DNA of 64,000 nt from Lachnospiraceae bacterium (GCA_017527205.1 JAFXQK010000060.1:62001-126000); one strand, 5' to 3'; positions 27,630 to 36,929 are shown, counted from the stretch's first letter. Notes: generated from the sequence alone by a model not told the origin. Made by a program: numbers and translations.

Positions 27630-28736
27630 ATGAACGACAGAAAAGTATTTGATAAGACGATGCACTTTCTGATTCACAACAGTTTTGTGTTTTCCGTCAT
27701 TATCATGGGAGCGGTTCACGTTGGGCTGCTGGTGATCACGTGGCTTGCCGGCGTTAAGGCGATGGCGTATATCAATTGCGTAAGCGTTATCGTTTATTTG
27801 TTTTGTATTTTGCTGGCGAAATTTGGACACATGTTGCCTGTTTACGTCAGCATTTTTTTAGAAGTTACCGTGTATGCCATCCTGGGAACGCACTTCATGG
27901 GTTGGGATAGCGGTTCTTATTGTTATCTGTGTTCCATCATACCGATTATCATTTATTTTGGGTGCTTTTTGTTTAAGGGAACAAAAAGATGGATTGTCAT
28001 TTGTGCCCTGGTCGTTAATTTTGCGGTTTATGTTTATTTATACGTTAGATACGTTGATGCCACTCCAATCTATGAATTACAGCATGTGACCCAAACGCTT
28101 CTGATGGTATATTCCTCATTTGTCATGGTATTTTCCATGATCTTTTATTACGAGCTCTATATTTATTCCAGCGAATCTGAGGTGGGTAATCTGGAACAGA
28201 AGAACAGGCAGCTTACGGTGGACGCAAAGGAAGACGTTCTGACGAATCTTTTGAACAGGCGAGGGTTTTTGCCTGTGGTGAAGGAAGTGATGAACGATGA
28301 AAAGGCGCATCATTTTTGTATTGCTTTTTGCGATCTTGACAATTTTAAGCGCATTAACGATACCTACGGACATGATTGTGGAGACGAGGTTTTGCGACAC
28401 ATTACGAAGCTTTTAAAACGGGAAATGCCTGGCTGCGAAATCTGCAGATGGGGCGGCGAGGAATTTATCATTCTGATGCGGGATTTCGATCTGGAAGTTG
28501 CCAAGGCGAAGATGGAATACATAAGAAAGCTTGTCGAAGAGACGCCGACCATTTTCTTTAATAAGCATGTCAACGTGACGATGACCATTGGCGTGGAAGA
28601 GAATAAGGAAATCTATCATGAACCGGAAGAGATCATCAAGGTGACCGATGAGAGAATGTATTATGGGAAAATGCACGGGAAGAACATTGTGATCTATGAA
28701 GACATGAAGGATGATGCGCAGGAAGGAAGAGAATGA
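27630..28736 (+). CDS. Membrane-bound GGDEF-domain diguanylate cyclase
   Basis: Six hydrophobic helices (about residues 18-185) form a membrane sensor region. A short coiled coil connects to a GGDEF domain with LTNLLNRRGF, FCDLDNFKRINDTYGHDCGD and the active-site RWGGEEF. No RxxD inhibitory site is seen 5 residues before the motif. It should make cyclic di-GMP. It lies between cobU and cobS, and its stop overlaps the cobS start (ATGA), so it is a true operon member. Its signal is unknown; corrinoid status is a reasonable guess only. Confidence 0.9.
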   Translation: MNDRKVFDKTMHFLIHNSFVFSVIIMGAVHVGLLVITWLAGVKAMAYINCVSVIVYLFCILLAKFGHMLPVYVSIFLEVTVYAILGTHFMGWDSGSYCYLCSIIPIIIYFGCFLFKGTKRWIVICALVVNFAVYVYLYVRYVDATPIYELQHVTQTLLMVYSSFVMVFSMIFYYELYIYSSESEVGNLEQKNRQLTVDAKEDVLTNLLNRRGFLPVVKEVMNDEKAHHFCIAFCDLDNFKRINDTYGHDCGDEVLRHITKLLKREMPGCEICRWGGEEFIILMRDFDLEVAKAKMEYIRKLVEETPTIFFNKHVNVTMTIGVEENKEIYHEPEEIIKVTDERMYYGKMHGKNIVIYEDMKDDAQEGRE

Positions 28737-29548
28737 AAGTGATAAAGAAAATGGCGAAAGCGTTCATTGTGGCGTTTTCCATTTATTCTAAATTACCGAT
28801 GCCGAGATTTACTTGGGAATCCGATGACATGAAATATCATCTCTGTTTCTTTCCGTGGGTAGGTGCGGTACTTGGCGGCGCGGAAGCACTATGGTATTCC
28901 CTTTGCACGCAAAAGGAGCTTAGTTCCGTTGCCTTTGCTTTGGTGGCCATTGTCATTCCCATTCTGATTACGGGTGGCTTTCATCTGGATGGATTTATGG
29001 ACACCTGCGATGCCCTGCATTCCTATCAGGACCGCGAGAAGAAGCTGGAAATATTAAAGGATCCGCATATCGGCGCCTTCGCGGTGATCTGCCTTGCAGC
29101 GTATCTTTTACTCATGGCAGGAGCGCTTGCCATTCTCTTTGATGCCGCAGCAAGCGAGGCGGTATGGTTTTTAGAGGGTGGACATGGCATCGCCGTGTTA
29201 TGCATGGGATGCTTCTTATCCCGTGCCCTCAGCGGGATCAGTGTCGTTACCATGCCGGGTGCCAAGAAAAAGGGGATGCTGCAAACCTTTTCTGATACGG
29301 CAGGAAAGAAGACGGTGCTTGTGATTTTGGTGCTACAGACGGTGCTTTTGGCAATCGGAATGCTATTGCTAAATCCCGTGCTTGGCTGTATCACGCTGCT
29401 TTCTGCGGCATTTACTTACGTATATTATTGGCATGTCAGCAAAAAGCAATTCGGAGGAATTACGGGCGATCTTGCGGGATATTTTGTATCCCTGACGGAG
29501 CTGGTCATCATAGGGATGGCAGCGATCGTTACGGTTTTATGTATGTAA
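28733..29548 (+). CDS. cobS: Adenosylcobinamide-GDP ribazoletransferase (cobalamin synthase)
   Basis: Joins AdoCbi-GDP with alpha-ribazole (phosphate) in the membrane. Family motifs: FSIYSKLPMPRFTW near the N-terminus and GGFHLDGFMDTCDALHS, the metal-binding Asp motif, then KDPHIGAFAV. Several hydrophobic helices follow. 271 aa is typical. Overlaps the GGDEF gene by 4 bp. After the stop there are 132 bp without a recognisable gene before the histidine phosphatase. Confidence 0.94.
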   Translation: MKVIKKMAKAFIVAFSIYSKLPMPRFTWESDDMKYHLCFFPWVGAVLGGAEALWYSLCTQKELSSVAFALVAIVIPILITGGFHLDGFMDTCDALHSYQDREKKLEILKDPHIGAFAVICLAAYLLLMAGALAILFDAAASEAVWFLEGGHGIAVLCMGCFLSRALSGISVVTMPGAKKKGMLQTFSDTAGKKTVLVILVLQTVLLAIGMLLLNPVLGCITLLSAAFTYVYYWHVSKKQFGGITGDLAGYFVSLTELVIIGMAAIVTVLCM

Positions 29549-29680
29549 GAAAAAATGTATCTAAAGAGATATGCACGTCAATGCCGGAATTACGTGGATA
29601 TTGGGCGAACGTAAGAGCTGGGATTATGAAAATGCAGGGACTTGGTGAACATGGAAATAAACGATTGATGGAGATACGCT

Positions 29681-30355
29681 ATGAGAGTAATTATTGTACG
29701 GCATGGAGAGCCAAATTATGAAAAGGATTGTTTGACGGAGCGTGGGATCGAGCAGGCGAAGGCCGCGGCAAAACGTCTTCAGGAGGAGGGCATCAGGGAA
29801 ATCTATTCATCACCCATGGGGCGGGCGAGACAGACGGCCGCGGAGACGGCAAGCTTATTGGGAATGAAGGACGTCAAGATTTTGGATTTCATGCATGAGG
29901 TTCCCTGGGGGAAGGAAGGCGGCAGCATGTTTGCTGAAGGGCATCCCTGGAATATTGCAGACGAAATGGTAAGACAGGGCTGGGATTTGAACCGTACGGA
30001 TTGGCCGTCACATCCTTATTTCATCGAAAACAAGGTGACGAAGGCCGTGAGAGACATAGCGCCGCAGACGGATGCTTGGCTTGCAACGCTTGGCTATCGG
30101 CGCGAGGGACTATATTATCGTTGCGAGCGGGAAACGGATGAGCAATATACTGTTGCGCTGTTTTGTCATGGCGGATCCTCCACGGCCATGCTGGCGCAGA
30201 TTTTGAATTTGCCCTTCCCGTACCTTTGTGCGACGCTTCACCTTTATTTTACGGGGATTGCAACTCTTCGGTTTGATCGAAATCCGGGAAGCATTTGTAT
30301 TCCCAGCATGGAGCTGATGGGCGATGATAAGCATGTTTTGGAAAGAAACAAATAG
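29681..30355 (+). CDS. Histidine phosphatase family protein, CobC-like paralogue 1
   Basis: 224 aa with the RHGEPNYE phosphohistidine motif, SSPMGRARQTA and a second catalytic His in FCHGGSS. It may dephosphorylate alpha-ribazole phosphate or adenosylcobalamin phosphate, the last step of the pathway, but it is larger and more divergent than the second CobC-like protein at 30812. The long central region (EVPWGKEGGSMFAEGHPW) is unlike classic CobC. Position between cobS and cobU-like genes supports a cobalamin role. Confidence 0.75.
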   Translation: MRVIIVRHGEPNYEKDCLTERGIEQAKAAAKRLQEEGIREIYSSPMGRARQTAAETASLLGMKDVKILDFMHEVPWGKEGGSMFAEGHPWNIADEMVRQGWDLNRTDWPSHPYFIENKVTKAVRDIAPQTDAWLATLGYRREGLYYRCERETDEQYTVALFCHGGSSTAMLAQILNLPFPYLCATLHLYFTGIATLRFDRNPGSICIPSMELMGDDKHVLERNK

Positions 30356-30373
30356 GTACAGAGGAAACTAAAA

Positions 30374-30760
30374 ATGGAATTATATCTTGGAGGACGGGCG
30401 CAGGGCAAGCTTGCGCTGGCATTACAAAGATATCCTCATGCAAAGGTGTTTGATGAGACCTGCCGTGAGGAAAACCTGTCGGATGCGGACGTGGTGATTT
30501 GGAATCATCTTCACCTTTTTGTCAAGACGTGGCTGTCTCAGGAGAAGGAACCGACGCAAATATGGGAGATGGTTGCAGACCTTCTTGATCAACACCCCGG
30601 CATGGTTGTGATCTGTGATGAGATTGGGAATGGCATCGTGCCCATGGATCAGGAGGAGCGGCGCTATCGTGAGGAGACTGGGCGACTGTTATGTAAGATC
30701 GCGGCGCGTGCGGACAAGGTAGAACGCATCCTTTGCGGAATCTCTCGGCGAATCAAGTGA
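30374..30760 (+). CDS. CobU-like protein, paralogue 2, short and with altered P-loop
   Basis: 128 aa. The N-terminus MELYLGGRAQGKLAL aligns with the CobU P-loop but the Ser/Thr after GK is Leu. The segment carrying the guanylylated His is missing. The C-terminal CobU signature is intact: CDEIGNGIVPMDQEERRYREETGRL and a conserved ending GISRRIK. This pattern is the opposite of paralogue 1. It may be a non-catalytic or complementing subunit. ATG 30374 follows GAGGAAAC. Confidence 0.75.
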   Translation: MELYLGGRAQGKLALALQRYPHAKVFDETCREENLSDADVVIWNHLHLFVKTWLSQEKEPTQIWEMVADLLDQHPGMVVICDEIGNGIVPMDQEERRYREETGRLLCKIAARADKVERILCGISRRIK

Positions 30761-30811
30761 TTGGGTAAGCAGGATGCACATTTATTTACAAGAGGCATGA
30801 AGGAAAACGGC

Positions 30812-31417
30812 ATGGAAAAGCAAGTGCGACTTTATTTAATCAGGCATGGTAAAACACCTGGGAACGAAGAAAAGCGATATGTTGGAAGGACGGACGAAGG
30901 CCTTTCGGAGCTCGGACGAAGAGAGCTTTTGCAAAAACAATTTCCTGAGGCGGAGCGACTCTTTTCCAGCCCGATGCTACGATGTTTTCAGAGCTGCGAA
31001 TGTCTTTATCCAAATCAGAACGTCATGGTCATTCCCGACTTTCGGGAGATTGATTTTGGCACCTTCGAAGGGAAAAATTATCTGGAGCTTTCGGGCAATC
31101 AGGAATACCAGGCGTGGATTGACAGCGGTGGCACTTTACCATTTCCGAAGGGAGAGGACCGGCAGTCTTTTATTCAAAGGAGCCTGGCAGGCTTTCAGAC
31201 GTTACTTCAGGAGCTTCGGGATAGTAAAAATTCTGAAATCAAGGCAGCAGCCGTCGTACATGGTGGCACAATCATGGCAATTCTCTCCACGCATTTTGGC
31301 GGAGATTATTATGATTATCAGATACCGAATGGCGAGGGCTTTTGCGTAACTATGAAACTAGATGACAAGAACGCTCAAATCCTAACCGTGGACAGGATTT
31401 TTGCAAAAAGGTCATAG
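30812..31417 (+). CDS. cobC: Alpha-ribazole phosphatase-like histidine phosphatase (CobC), paralogue 2
   Basis: 201 aa, histidine phosphatase superfamily: YLIRHGKTPGNEEKRYVGRTD, FSSPMLRCFQS, the EIDFGTFEGKNY motif typical of CobC/phosphoglycerate mutase-like proteins, and VVHGGTIMA with the second His. It should remove phosphate from alpha-ribazole 5'-phosphate or cobalamin 5'-phosphate. ATG 30812 is chosen for the AAGGAAAA SD; other in-frame starts at 30761 (TTG) and 30797 add unconserved residues. Two CobC-like enzymes in one operon are unusual. Confidence 0.87.
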   Translation: MEKQVRLYLIRHGKTPGNEEKRYVGRTDEGLSELGRRELLQKQFPEAERLFSSPMLRCFQSCECLYPNQNVMVIPDFREIDFGTFEGKNYLELSGNQEYQAWIDSGGTLPFPKGEDRQSFIQRSLAGFQTLLQELRDSKNSEIKAAAVVHGGTIMAILSTHFGGDYYDYQIPNGEGFCVTMKLDDKNAQILTVDRIFAKRS

Positions 31418-31429
31418 GCGGAGGACAAG

Positions 31430-32599
31430 ATGCCAACTTACTGTTATCATATCATTGCGTTCTTTGCAGGATTTGTGTTGGATTGCATTTTAGGAGATCC
31501 TTATTGCTTTCCGCACCCTGTCAGGCTCATTGGAAAAATGATTAGCTCTTTAGAAAATAAATACTTAGGACCGAAGCCGCCAAGGAATGAAATGCCAGAG
31601 ACGACCGATGAAGCGACTGATGAGACGCCGCAGAAGGAGATGACGGAAACGGCTTCAGAGGAGGCCATAACCCCAACGGCTTCGGAGGAAGTGACAAAAA
31701 AGGAAACGGAGTCGAGTGCGCTGTCGCCGGAGGCCAAGAAAAAGCGAGAGCAGGGACGGACGACGGTCCTGATTGTATTGCTTTGTACCGTGGCAGTTAC
31801 GGACGTAATCTTTTGGGGAAGCTATTACCTTCACCCTATTTTAGGCTGCGTGACAGAAACCATTCTGACCTATCAGATTCTTGCGGCTAAGTGCCTGTGC
31901 GTTGAAAGCATGAAGGTCTACAAGGCCTTAAAGACGGGACCCATTGAGAATGCCAGAAAGGCAGTCTCAATGATTGTTGGAAGGGATACGGATCAGCTGG
32001 ATGAGGCAGGCGTGACGAGGGCGGCCGTTGAGACCGTTGCGGAAAATACCTCTGACGGCGTTATTGCACCGATGCTTTATCTTGCAATCGGCGGGCCGAT
32101 TCTTGGCATGCTTTACAAAGCCATCAATACCATGGATTCCATGATTGGCTATAAGAATGAAAGGTATCTGGATTTCGGAAGAGCAGCGGCGAAGCTGGAT
32201 GACGTTGTCAATTTTCTGCCCTCCAGAATGAGTGCCTGGCTGATGATTTTTGCCTGTCCCTTTTTGGGGGATCACTTCATTGCCTCAGAGGCGAAAAGAA
32301 TTTACCTGCGGGATCGCAGAAAGCATGCGAGCCCTAATTCCGCGCAGACTGAGAGCGTTTGTGCGGGAGCACTCGGCATTCAGCTGGCAGGAGATGCAAG
32401 CTACTTTGGAAAGCTTGTTCACAAACCGACCATCGGAGACGGCAGACGAAAGGTCAATCCGGAGGACATCCGCCTGGCTAATCGCCTCATGTACGGTGCC
32501 ACCATCCTGTGTCTCCTTCTTTGCATCGCCCTCATGGCTCTTGCCTGCTACTTCTTTTTTGGAGGCAATGAATACTGGCAACTCATAAAGCTGAAATAA
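31430..32599 (+). CDS. cbiB: Adenosylcobinamide-phosphate synthase CbiB
   Basis: Membrane enzyme that attaches (R)-1-aminopropan-2-ol phosphate to cobyric acid. The N-terminus has DCILGDPYCFPHPVRLIGK, followed later by AAVETVAENTSDGVIAPMLY and MIGYKNERYLDFGRAAAKLDD in pieces, all diagnostic. Residues about 50-108 are a low-complexity insertion rich in Glu/Thr/Ser (PTASEE and TETASEE repeats), in the loop after the first helix; ordinary CbiB is about 310-320 aa, this one 389. ATG 31430 follows GGCGGAGGA. Confidence 0.94.
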   Translation: MPTYCYHIIAFFAGFVLDCILGDPYCFPHPVRLIGKMISSLENKYLGPKPPRNEMPETTDEATDETPQKEMTETASEEAITPTASEEVTKKETESSALSPEAKKKREQGRTTVLIVLLCTVAVTDVIFWGSYYLHPILGCVTETILTYQILAAKCLCVESMKVYKALKTGPIENARKAVSMIVGRDTDQLDEAGVTRAAVETVAENTSDGVIAPMLYLAIGGPILGMLYKAINTMDSMIGYKNERYLDFGRAAAKLDDVVNFLPSRMSAWLMIFACPFLGDHFIASEAKRIYLRDRRKHASPNSAQTESVCAGALGIQLAGDASYFGKLVHKPTIGDGRRKVNPEDIRLANRLMYGATILCLLLCIALMALACYFFFGGNEYWQLIKLK

Positions 32600-32771
32600 T
32601 GTATTAATCAACTATCAGCTTCGCATGATATATTTGTCACTCATGAAAACGATAAACATATCGTATGATTAAAAAGGTGCATTTAAAACTACAAGCTTAT
32701 CGGAAAATAGTTTTCGACAGTTTGGGTGTAGCGGCTAACTATTTTGAATTCAATGGAAAGCCGGCAACAGA
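32600..32771. other. Intergenic region after cbiB, no gene seen
   Basis: 172 bp of A/T-rich sequence. I see no terminator with a T-run and no convincing promoter. It joins palindrome copy B at its right end. The SD of the following gene is AAAGGAGAG close to 32873. Confidence 0.5.
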
Positions 32772-32844
32772 CTCGAGGGGAAGGTTGGGAGCATCTTTCT
32801 AGGTCTAAAGCCTACTAGAAAGATGCTCCCAACCTAGCCCCGAG
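32772..32844 (-). repeat. 73-nt palindromic element, copy B
   Basis: Read on the minus strand it begins CTCGGGGCTAGG and ends CCTTCCCCTCGAG, identical at the ends to copy A. The stem differs from A in matched pairs (GGGAGCATC against GATGCTCCC). The 12-nt loop is TAGGCTTTAGAC. Confidence 0.8.
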
Positions 32845-32881
32845 TTCTGCTTAAACATTTTGGAAAAAGGAGAGAAAAGCT

Positions 32882-34345
32882 ATGCCATGTACTACTGTAT
32901 TGGTCGGTAAGAAGGCCAGTCATGACAATACGACAATGATTGCGAGGACGGACGACGGACATTTTGACGTCAAAAAAATGATCGTCGTGGAACCGAACAA
33001 ACAGCCGAAAAAATATAAGAGCGTGATATCTCATTTGGAGGTGGAGCTCCCTGAAAATCCCATGCGTTATACGGCTTGTCCGAACGTTGACAAGAAGGAG
33101 GGCATCTGGGCGGCAACGGGAATCAATGCCGCCAACGTCGGCATGACGGCAACGGAGACGATCACCTCCAACCCAAGAGTTCTTGCGGCAGACCCTCTCG
33201 TGGAATACAAAAAGGCAAAGTCAAGAAAGGAAAAGGACACCCCTGGCGGAATCGGCGAGGAAGATCTCGTCGTGCTGGTTCTTCCCTATATCCACAGCGC
33301 GAGAGAGGGTGTCCTGAGAGTGGCTTCCCTTCTGGAAACCTATGGAACCTATGAGTCCAATGGTATCGCATTCAATGACGAAAATGAAATCTGGTGGATG
33401 GAAACCATCGGAGGCCATCACTGGATGGCAAAGCGCGTACCTGATGAGGTTTGTGTGATCATGCCCAATCAGTTTGGCATGGATTCCTTTGACCTTACGG
33501 ATGCGTTTGGTGCTAAGAAAAATCACATGTGCTCTGCAGATCTCAGGGAATTTATTCAGGAAAATCATCTGGATCTAAATCAGGCAGCGGCATGGAATCC
33601 AAGAGACATTTTTGGTTCCCATGATGACAGCGATCATATTTACAATACGCCGAGAGCCTGGTTTATGGGGAGATACTTAACGCCCTACAGCCATCGCTGG
33701 GAAGGAGAGAATGCGGAATTTACGCCGGAGAGCGATAACATTCCCTGGAGCCTTGTACCTGATCGCAAGCTGGCCGTGGAGGACGTAAAGTACCTGCTTT
33801 CCGGACATTATCAGGGGACCGATTTTGACCCTTATAAGGCGCAGGATACGGGAAAGCGCGGCATGTATCGCTCCATTGGCATCAACCGCACGGGTGTCAC
33901 AAGTATTTGTCAGATCCGAAGTGACGTGCCAGATGCGATCAAGGGTCTGGAATGGATTTGCTTTGGCTCGACGGCCTTTGATTCCCTGCTGCCCGTATAT
34001 CCAAATGCACCGAAGCTTCCGGGCTACTTAAGCAACGTGACAATGGATGCTTCAACGGAAAACTTTTATTGGGCGAGCAGAATGATTTCAGCCTATGCAG
34101 ATGCACATTTTGCATACTGCGCACAGCCCATCGAAAGATACCAAGAATCCATGTTTGTCAAGGGGCGTCAGCTTGTTTTGGAATATGACAAAAAGATGAA
34201 GGAGACGGGAGATTTCTCCTTGACGAGTGAAGCAAACGAAAAGCTTTGTCAGATGGCAAAGGAGCGGACGACGGATTGCCTGAATAAGGTCCTGCAAATC
34301 GCGAGTGAGCACATGAAAAACGGATTTAACCGTGCGGATCATTAA
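32882..34345 (+). CDS. pepD: C69-family dipeptidase (N-terminal nucleophile hydrolase)
   Basis: 487 aa. The start MPCTTVLVGKKAS places a Cys at position 3, the nucleophile exposed by removal of the first residues in this family. Conserved blocks include IARTDDG and GIWAATGINAANVGMT, NGIAFNDENEIWWMET and HVYNTPRAWFMGR-like YNTPRAWF. No signal peptide, so it probably cleaves dipeptides in the cytoplasm. It lies within the cobalamin region but has no known part in that pathway. Confidence 0.9.
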   Translation: MPCTTVLVGKKASHDNTTMIARTDDGHFDVKKMIVVEPNKQPKKYKSVISHLEVELPENPMRYTACPNVDKKEGIWAATGINAANVGMTATETITSNPRVLAADPLVEYKKAKSRKEKDTPGGIGEEDLVVLVLPYIHSAREGVLRVASLLETYGTYESNGIAFNDENEIWWMETIGGHHWMAKRVPDEVCVIMPNQFGMDSFDLTDAFGAKKNHMCSADLREFIQENHLDLNQAAAWNPRDIFGSHDDSDHIYNTPRAWFMGRYLTPYSHRWEGENAEFTPESDNIPWSLVPDRKLAVEDVKYLLSGHYQGTDFDPYKAQDTGKRGMYRSIGINRTGVTSICQIRSDVPDAIKGLEWICFGSTAFDSLLPVYPNAPKLPGYLSNVTMDASTENFYWASRMISAYADAHFAYCAQPIERYQESMFVKGRQLVLEYDKKMKETGDFSLTSEANEKLCQMAKERTTDCLNKVLQIASEHMKNGFNRADH

Positions 34346-34485
34346 CCCTCCTAAGGAAGCAATGTCATGAAGTTACGGATTAAGCAAGAACTCGGGGGAA
34401 GGGAGAAACCTCGTGCCATTGTTTTATGAGAGATTGATGGGTTGCGGGCATGACGAAAGATAAGAATGGTTAGGGAGAACAGAGG

Positions 34486-35544
34486 ATGCACGGCGGAGAC
34501 ATTTATCGCAATAAAGTACATACGGATTTTTCCGTGAACATCAATCCCTTGGGAATTCCGGAGCAGGTACGGGAGAAATTGGCGGAGGCCATTGGGCAGG
34601 TGCAGGCCTATCCGGATGAAAGGTGTGAAGAGCTTCGGGAGAAGCTGGCAATGCGCTTTGGATTGCAACAGGAAAACGTGCTTTGCGGGAATGGGGCATC
34701 AGAGCTGCTCCTTGCAATTAGTAGGTGGAGGAGACCTAAGAAGGCTTTGCTTTTGGCACCTGGGTTTTCGGGATATCGCAGGGCTCTTAGGGCGGGGGAT
34801 TGCAGGATCACGCATTTCTATCTGAGAAAGGATGAGGAGTTTGCCCTGACGGGAGAAAGGGCAAAGGAGCTTGCCGAAAAGCTTCGAAACGGCGGTTTTG
34901 ATCTTTTTATTTTGACCAATCCCTCCAATCCCACGGGAAAACTGACGGAGCTGGAAACGGTTCGCATGCTGGCGAAAACCTGCGAAGAGGCGGGGACGGT
35001 GATGGTGGTGGATGAGTGCTTTATGGAACTGACCGCGGAGCCGGAAAGCTATTCCATGACAAAGGCATTTTTGGAGTATTCCAACATTCTCGTGCTTAGG
35101 GCCTTTACCAAGACCTTTGCGATCCCGGGGATTCGATTGGGGTATCTTCTTTGCAAGGACGAAGCGGTGGCAAAGAAGATTGCCCTGCAGCTGCCGGAAT
35201 GGAATGTTTCCCTCCCTGCTCAGGCGGCAGGTATTGCAGCCTTGGAGCAGGAGGGGTATCTTGAGGCAAGCAGAGTTTTTGTCAAGTCGCAGCGGGCCTT
35301 TTTGGAAAAGGGTTTGCAAAAGCTCGGTGCCAAGGTGTACCAGTCAGACGCGAATTTCCTCTTGTTTCAGTGGAAGGATGAAGAGCTTTATGAGAAGCTG
35401 TTAAAGCAGGGGTATCTCATCCGTGACTGTCAGGACTATGAGGGCCTGGGCAAAGGGTATTATCGAATTGCCGTAAAGAACCGCATGGAAAATGAAATGC
35501 TGTTACAGACAATAGAGACAATGCAGGGCAGTCAAAAACGATAG
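34486..35544 (+). CDS. cobD: L-threonine-O-3-phosphate decarboxylase (CobD)
   Basis: PLP-dependent enzyme that makes (R)-1-aminopropan-2-ol phosphate for CbiB. Opening HGGDIYRNKVHTDFSVNINPLG is the CobD hallmark. The PLP Lys lies in RAFTKTFAIPGIRLGY; NPSNPTGKL and VDECF are also present. 352 aa, as expected. It is a member of the histidinol-phosphate aminotransferase-like family; the N-terminal motif and cobalamin context favour CobD. ATG follows TAGGGAGAACAGAGG. The 140 bp upstream hold nothing recognisable. Confidence 0.93.
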   Translation: MHGGDIYRNKVHTDFSVNINPLGIPEQVREKLAEAIGQVQAYPDERCEELREKLAMRFGLQQENVLCGNGASELLLAISRWRRPKKALLLAPGFSGYRRALRAGDCRITHFYLRKDEEFALTGERAKELAEKLRNGGFDLFILTNPSNPTGKLTELETVRMLAKTCEEAGTVMVVDECFMELTAEPESYSMTKAFLEYSNILVLRAFTKTFAIPGIRLGYLLCKDEAVAKKIALQLPEWNVSLPAQAAGIAALEQEGYLEASRVFVKSQRAFLEKGLQKLGAKVYQSDANFLLFQWKDEELYEKLLKQGYLIRDCQDYEGLGKGYYRIAVKNRMENEMLLQTIETMQGSQKR

Positions 35545-35643
35545 CATGGCGGCATGCCAAAAAGAAATATGTTTTACGTGAAAAAGATGAGCTGCCAGGA
35601 TACGGAACGAGGAATAATATTCGAAAGGAAGGATACAACAGGA

Positions 35644-36294
35644 ATGGATCATAGGAAAATCATAGAATATGTCCTTCCAGGTGAGATCGAAAAACGAAGC
35701 TTTGAGATCATCGGCGAGGAATTGAAGGAGCGAGGCATAGTCCTTCCGAAGGAGCAGGAGGCCGTGACAAAACGGGTGATTCATACCAGTGCGGATTTTG
35801 ACTATGCGCAGACGCTTGTCTACTCCAAGGATGCCGTGGCGATTGCAAGGGAACTGTTAATGCAGGGCGCGGATATCGTGACGGATACGAACATGGCGAA
35901 GGCCGGAATCAATAAGACGGCGCTGGCAAAGCTTGGCGGACAAGTCCATTGCTTCATGGCAGATGAGGACGTGGCGCAGGAAGCAAAGAAGCGACAGGTG
36001 ACGCGTGCAACCGTTTCCATGGAACGAGCTGCATCACTTTCTAAGCCAGTTATTTTTGCCATCGGAAATGCTCCAACGGCATTGATTTCTTTATACGAGC
36101 TGATGGAGAAAGGGGTCTTCGTTCCGAGGTTTGTCATCGGCGTTCCCGTAGGCTTTGTGAACGTGGTACAGGCCAAGGAATTGTTTCTGGATTCGGACGT
36201 GCCTCATATTATTAATCGTGGCAGAAAGGGCGGAAGCAACGTGGCTGCCGCCATTTGTAATGCCTTACTTTATGGAGTGGATCAAAAGGGATGA
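35644..36294 (+). CDS. cbiC: Cobalt-precorrin-8 methylmutase CbiC
   Basis: Moves the C11 methyl group to C12 to form cobyrinate. Catalytic His lies in KRVIHTSADFDYA; other conserved blocks are VTDTNMAKAGINK and FAIGNAPTAL, and GVPVGFVN. ATG 35644 gives MDHRKIIEYVLPGEIEKRSF, the usual N-terminus; the SD AAGGAAGG is rather far upstream, so a start at 35569 or 35587 cannot be excluded. 216 aa. The stop overlaps the next gene (ATGA). Confidence 0.94.
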   Translation: MDHRKIIEYVLPGEIEKRSFEIIGEELKERGIVLPKEQEAVTKRVIHTSADFDYAQTLVYSKDAVAIARELLMQGADIVTDTNMAKAGINKTALAKLGGQVHCFMADEDVAQEAKKRQVTRATVSMERAASLSKPVIFAIGNAPTALISLYELMEKGVFVPRFVIGVPVGFVNVVQAKELFLDSDVPHIINRGRKGGSNVAAAICNALLYGVDQKG

Positions 36295-36929
36295 AAACGA
36301 GAGAACAAGCGCTGAAATACGGATTATCTTTTCCAAACACTTATCAGGACGCACCGTTTCATGATCCAAATTGGCAGCTGGTAAGATATGCTGAAAATAA
36401 GAAGGCGTTTTTGTGGACCTATGAGAAGGATGGAGTGCTTTGCCTAAACGTCAAGGTGGACCCGGAAAAGGCTTATTTTTGGCGGCGGATTTATGCCTCG
36501 GTACAGCCTGGCTATCATCAGAACAAGGATCATTGGAACACCATTCTCTTGGACGGAAGCATTCCGGACAGGGACGTCAAAATGATGATCGCGGAGAGCT
36601 ATGATCTCATCAGTGACAGTCCGTCCAGGCGCATTTATGAAGCAGTAAAAAAGATTCCCTATGGACGCGTTGCCACCTATGCGCAGGTTGCTGAGCTTGC
36701 AGGTGACAGGAAGATGGCGCGTGCCGTTGGCAATGCCCTGCACAGAAATCCTGACCCGGATCATATTCCCTGTTTTCGCGTAGTGAATTCTAAAGGGGAG
36801 CTTGCTGGTGAGTTTGCCTTTGGCGGGAGCGGAGAACAGGCAAAGCTCCTGCGGGCGGAAGGAGTAGAAGTTACGGAAGGCAGGGTAAATTTAGAGAAGT
36901 TTCAGTGGAGGACACAGGAACGTGTTTGA
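36291..36929 (+). CDS. YjbR/MmcQ domain fused to MGMT-like alkyltransferase domain
   Basis: Residues about 1-105 are a YjbR-type (MmcQ) domain (FPNTYQDAPFHDPNWQLVR). Residues about 110-212 form an alkylated-DNA-protein alkyltransferase-like domain: IYEAVKKIPYGRVATYAQVAELAG and the active-site region IPCFRVV. The acceptor Cys161 is kept, but the following His of the PCHR motif is Phe. DNA alkyl repair or only recognition are both possible. Coupled to cbiC by a 4-bp overlap, although no link to cobalamin is known. Confidence 0.85.
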   Translation: MKTREQALKYGLSFPNTYQDAPFHDPNWQLVRYAENKKAFLWTYEKDGVLCLNVKVDPEKAYFWRRIYASVQPGYHQNKDHWNTILLDGSIPDRDVKMMIAESYDLISDSPSRRIYEAVKKIPYGRVATYAQVAELAGDRKMARAVGNALHRNPDPDHIPCFRVVNSKGELAGEFAFGGSGEQAKLLRAEGVEVTEGRVNLEKFQWRTQERV

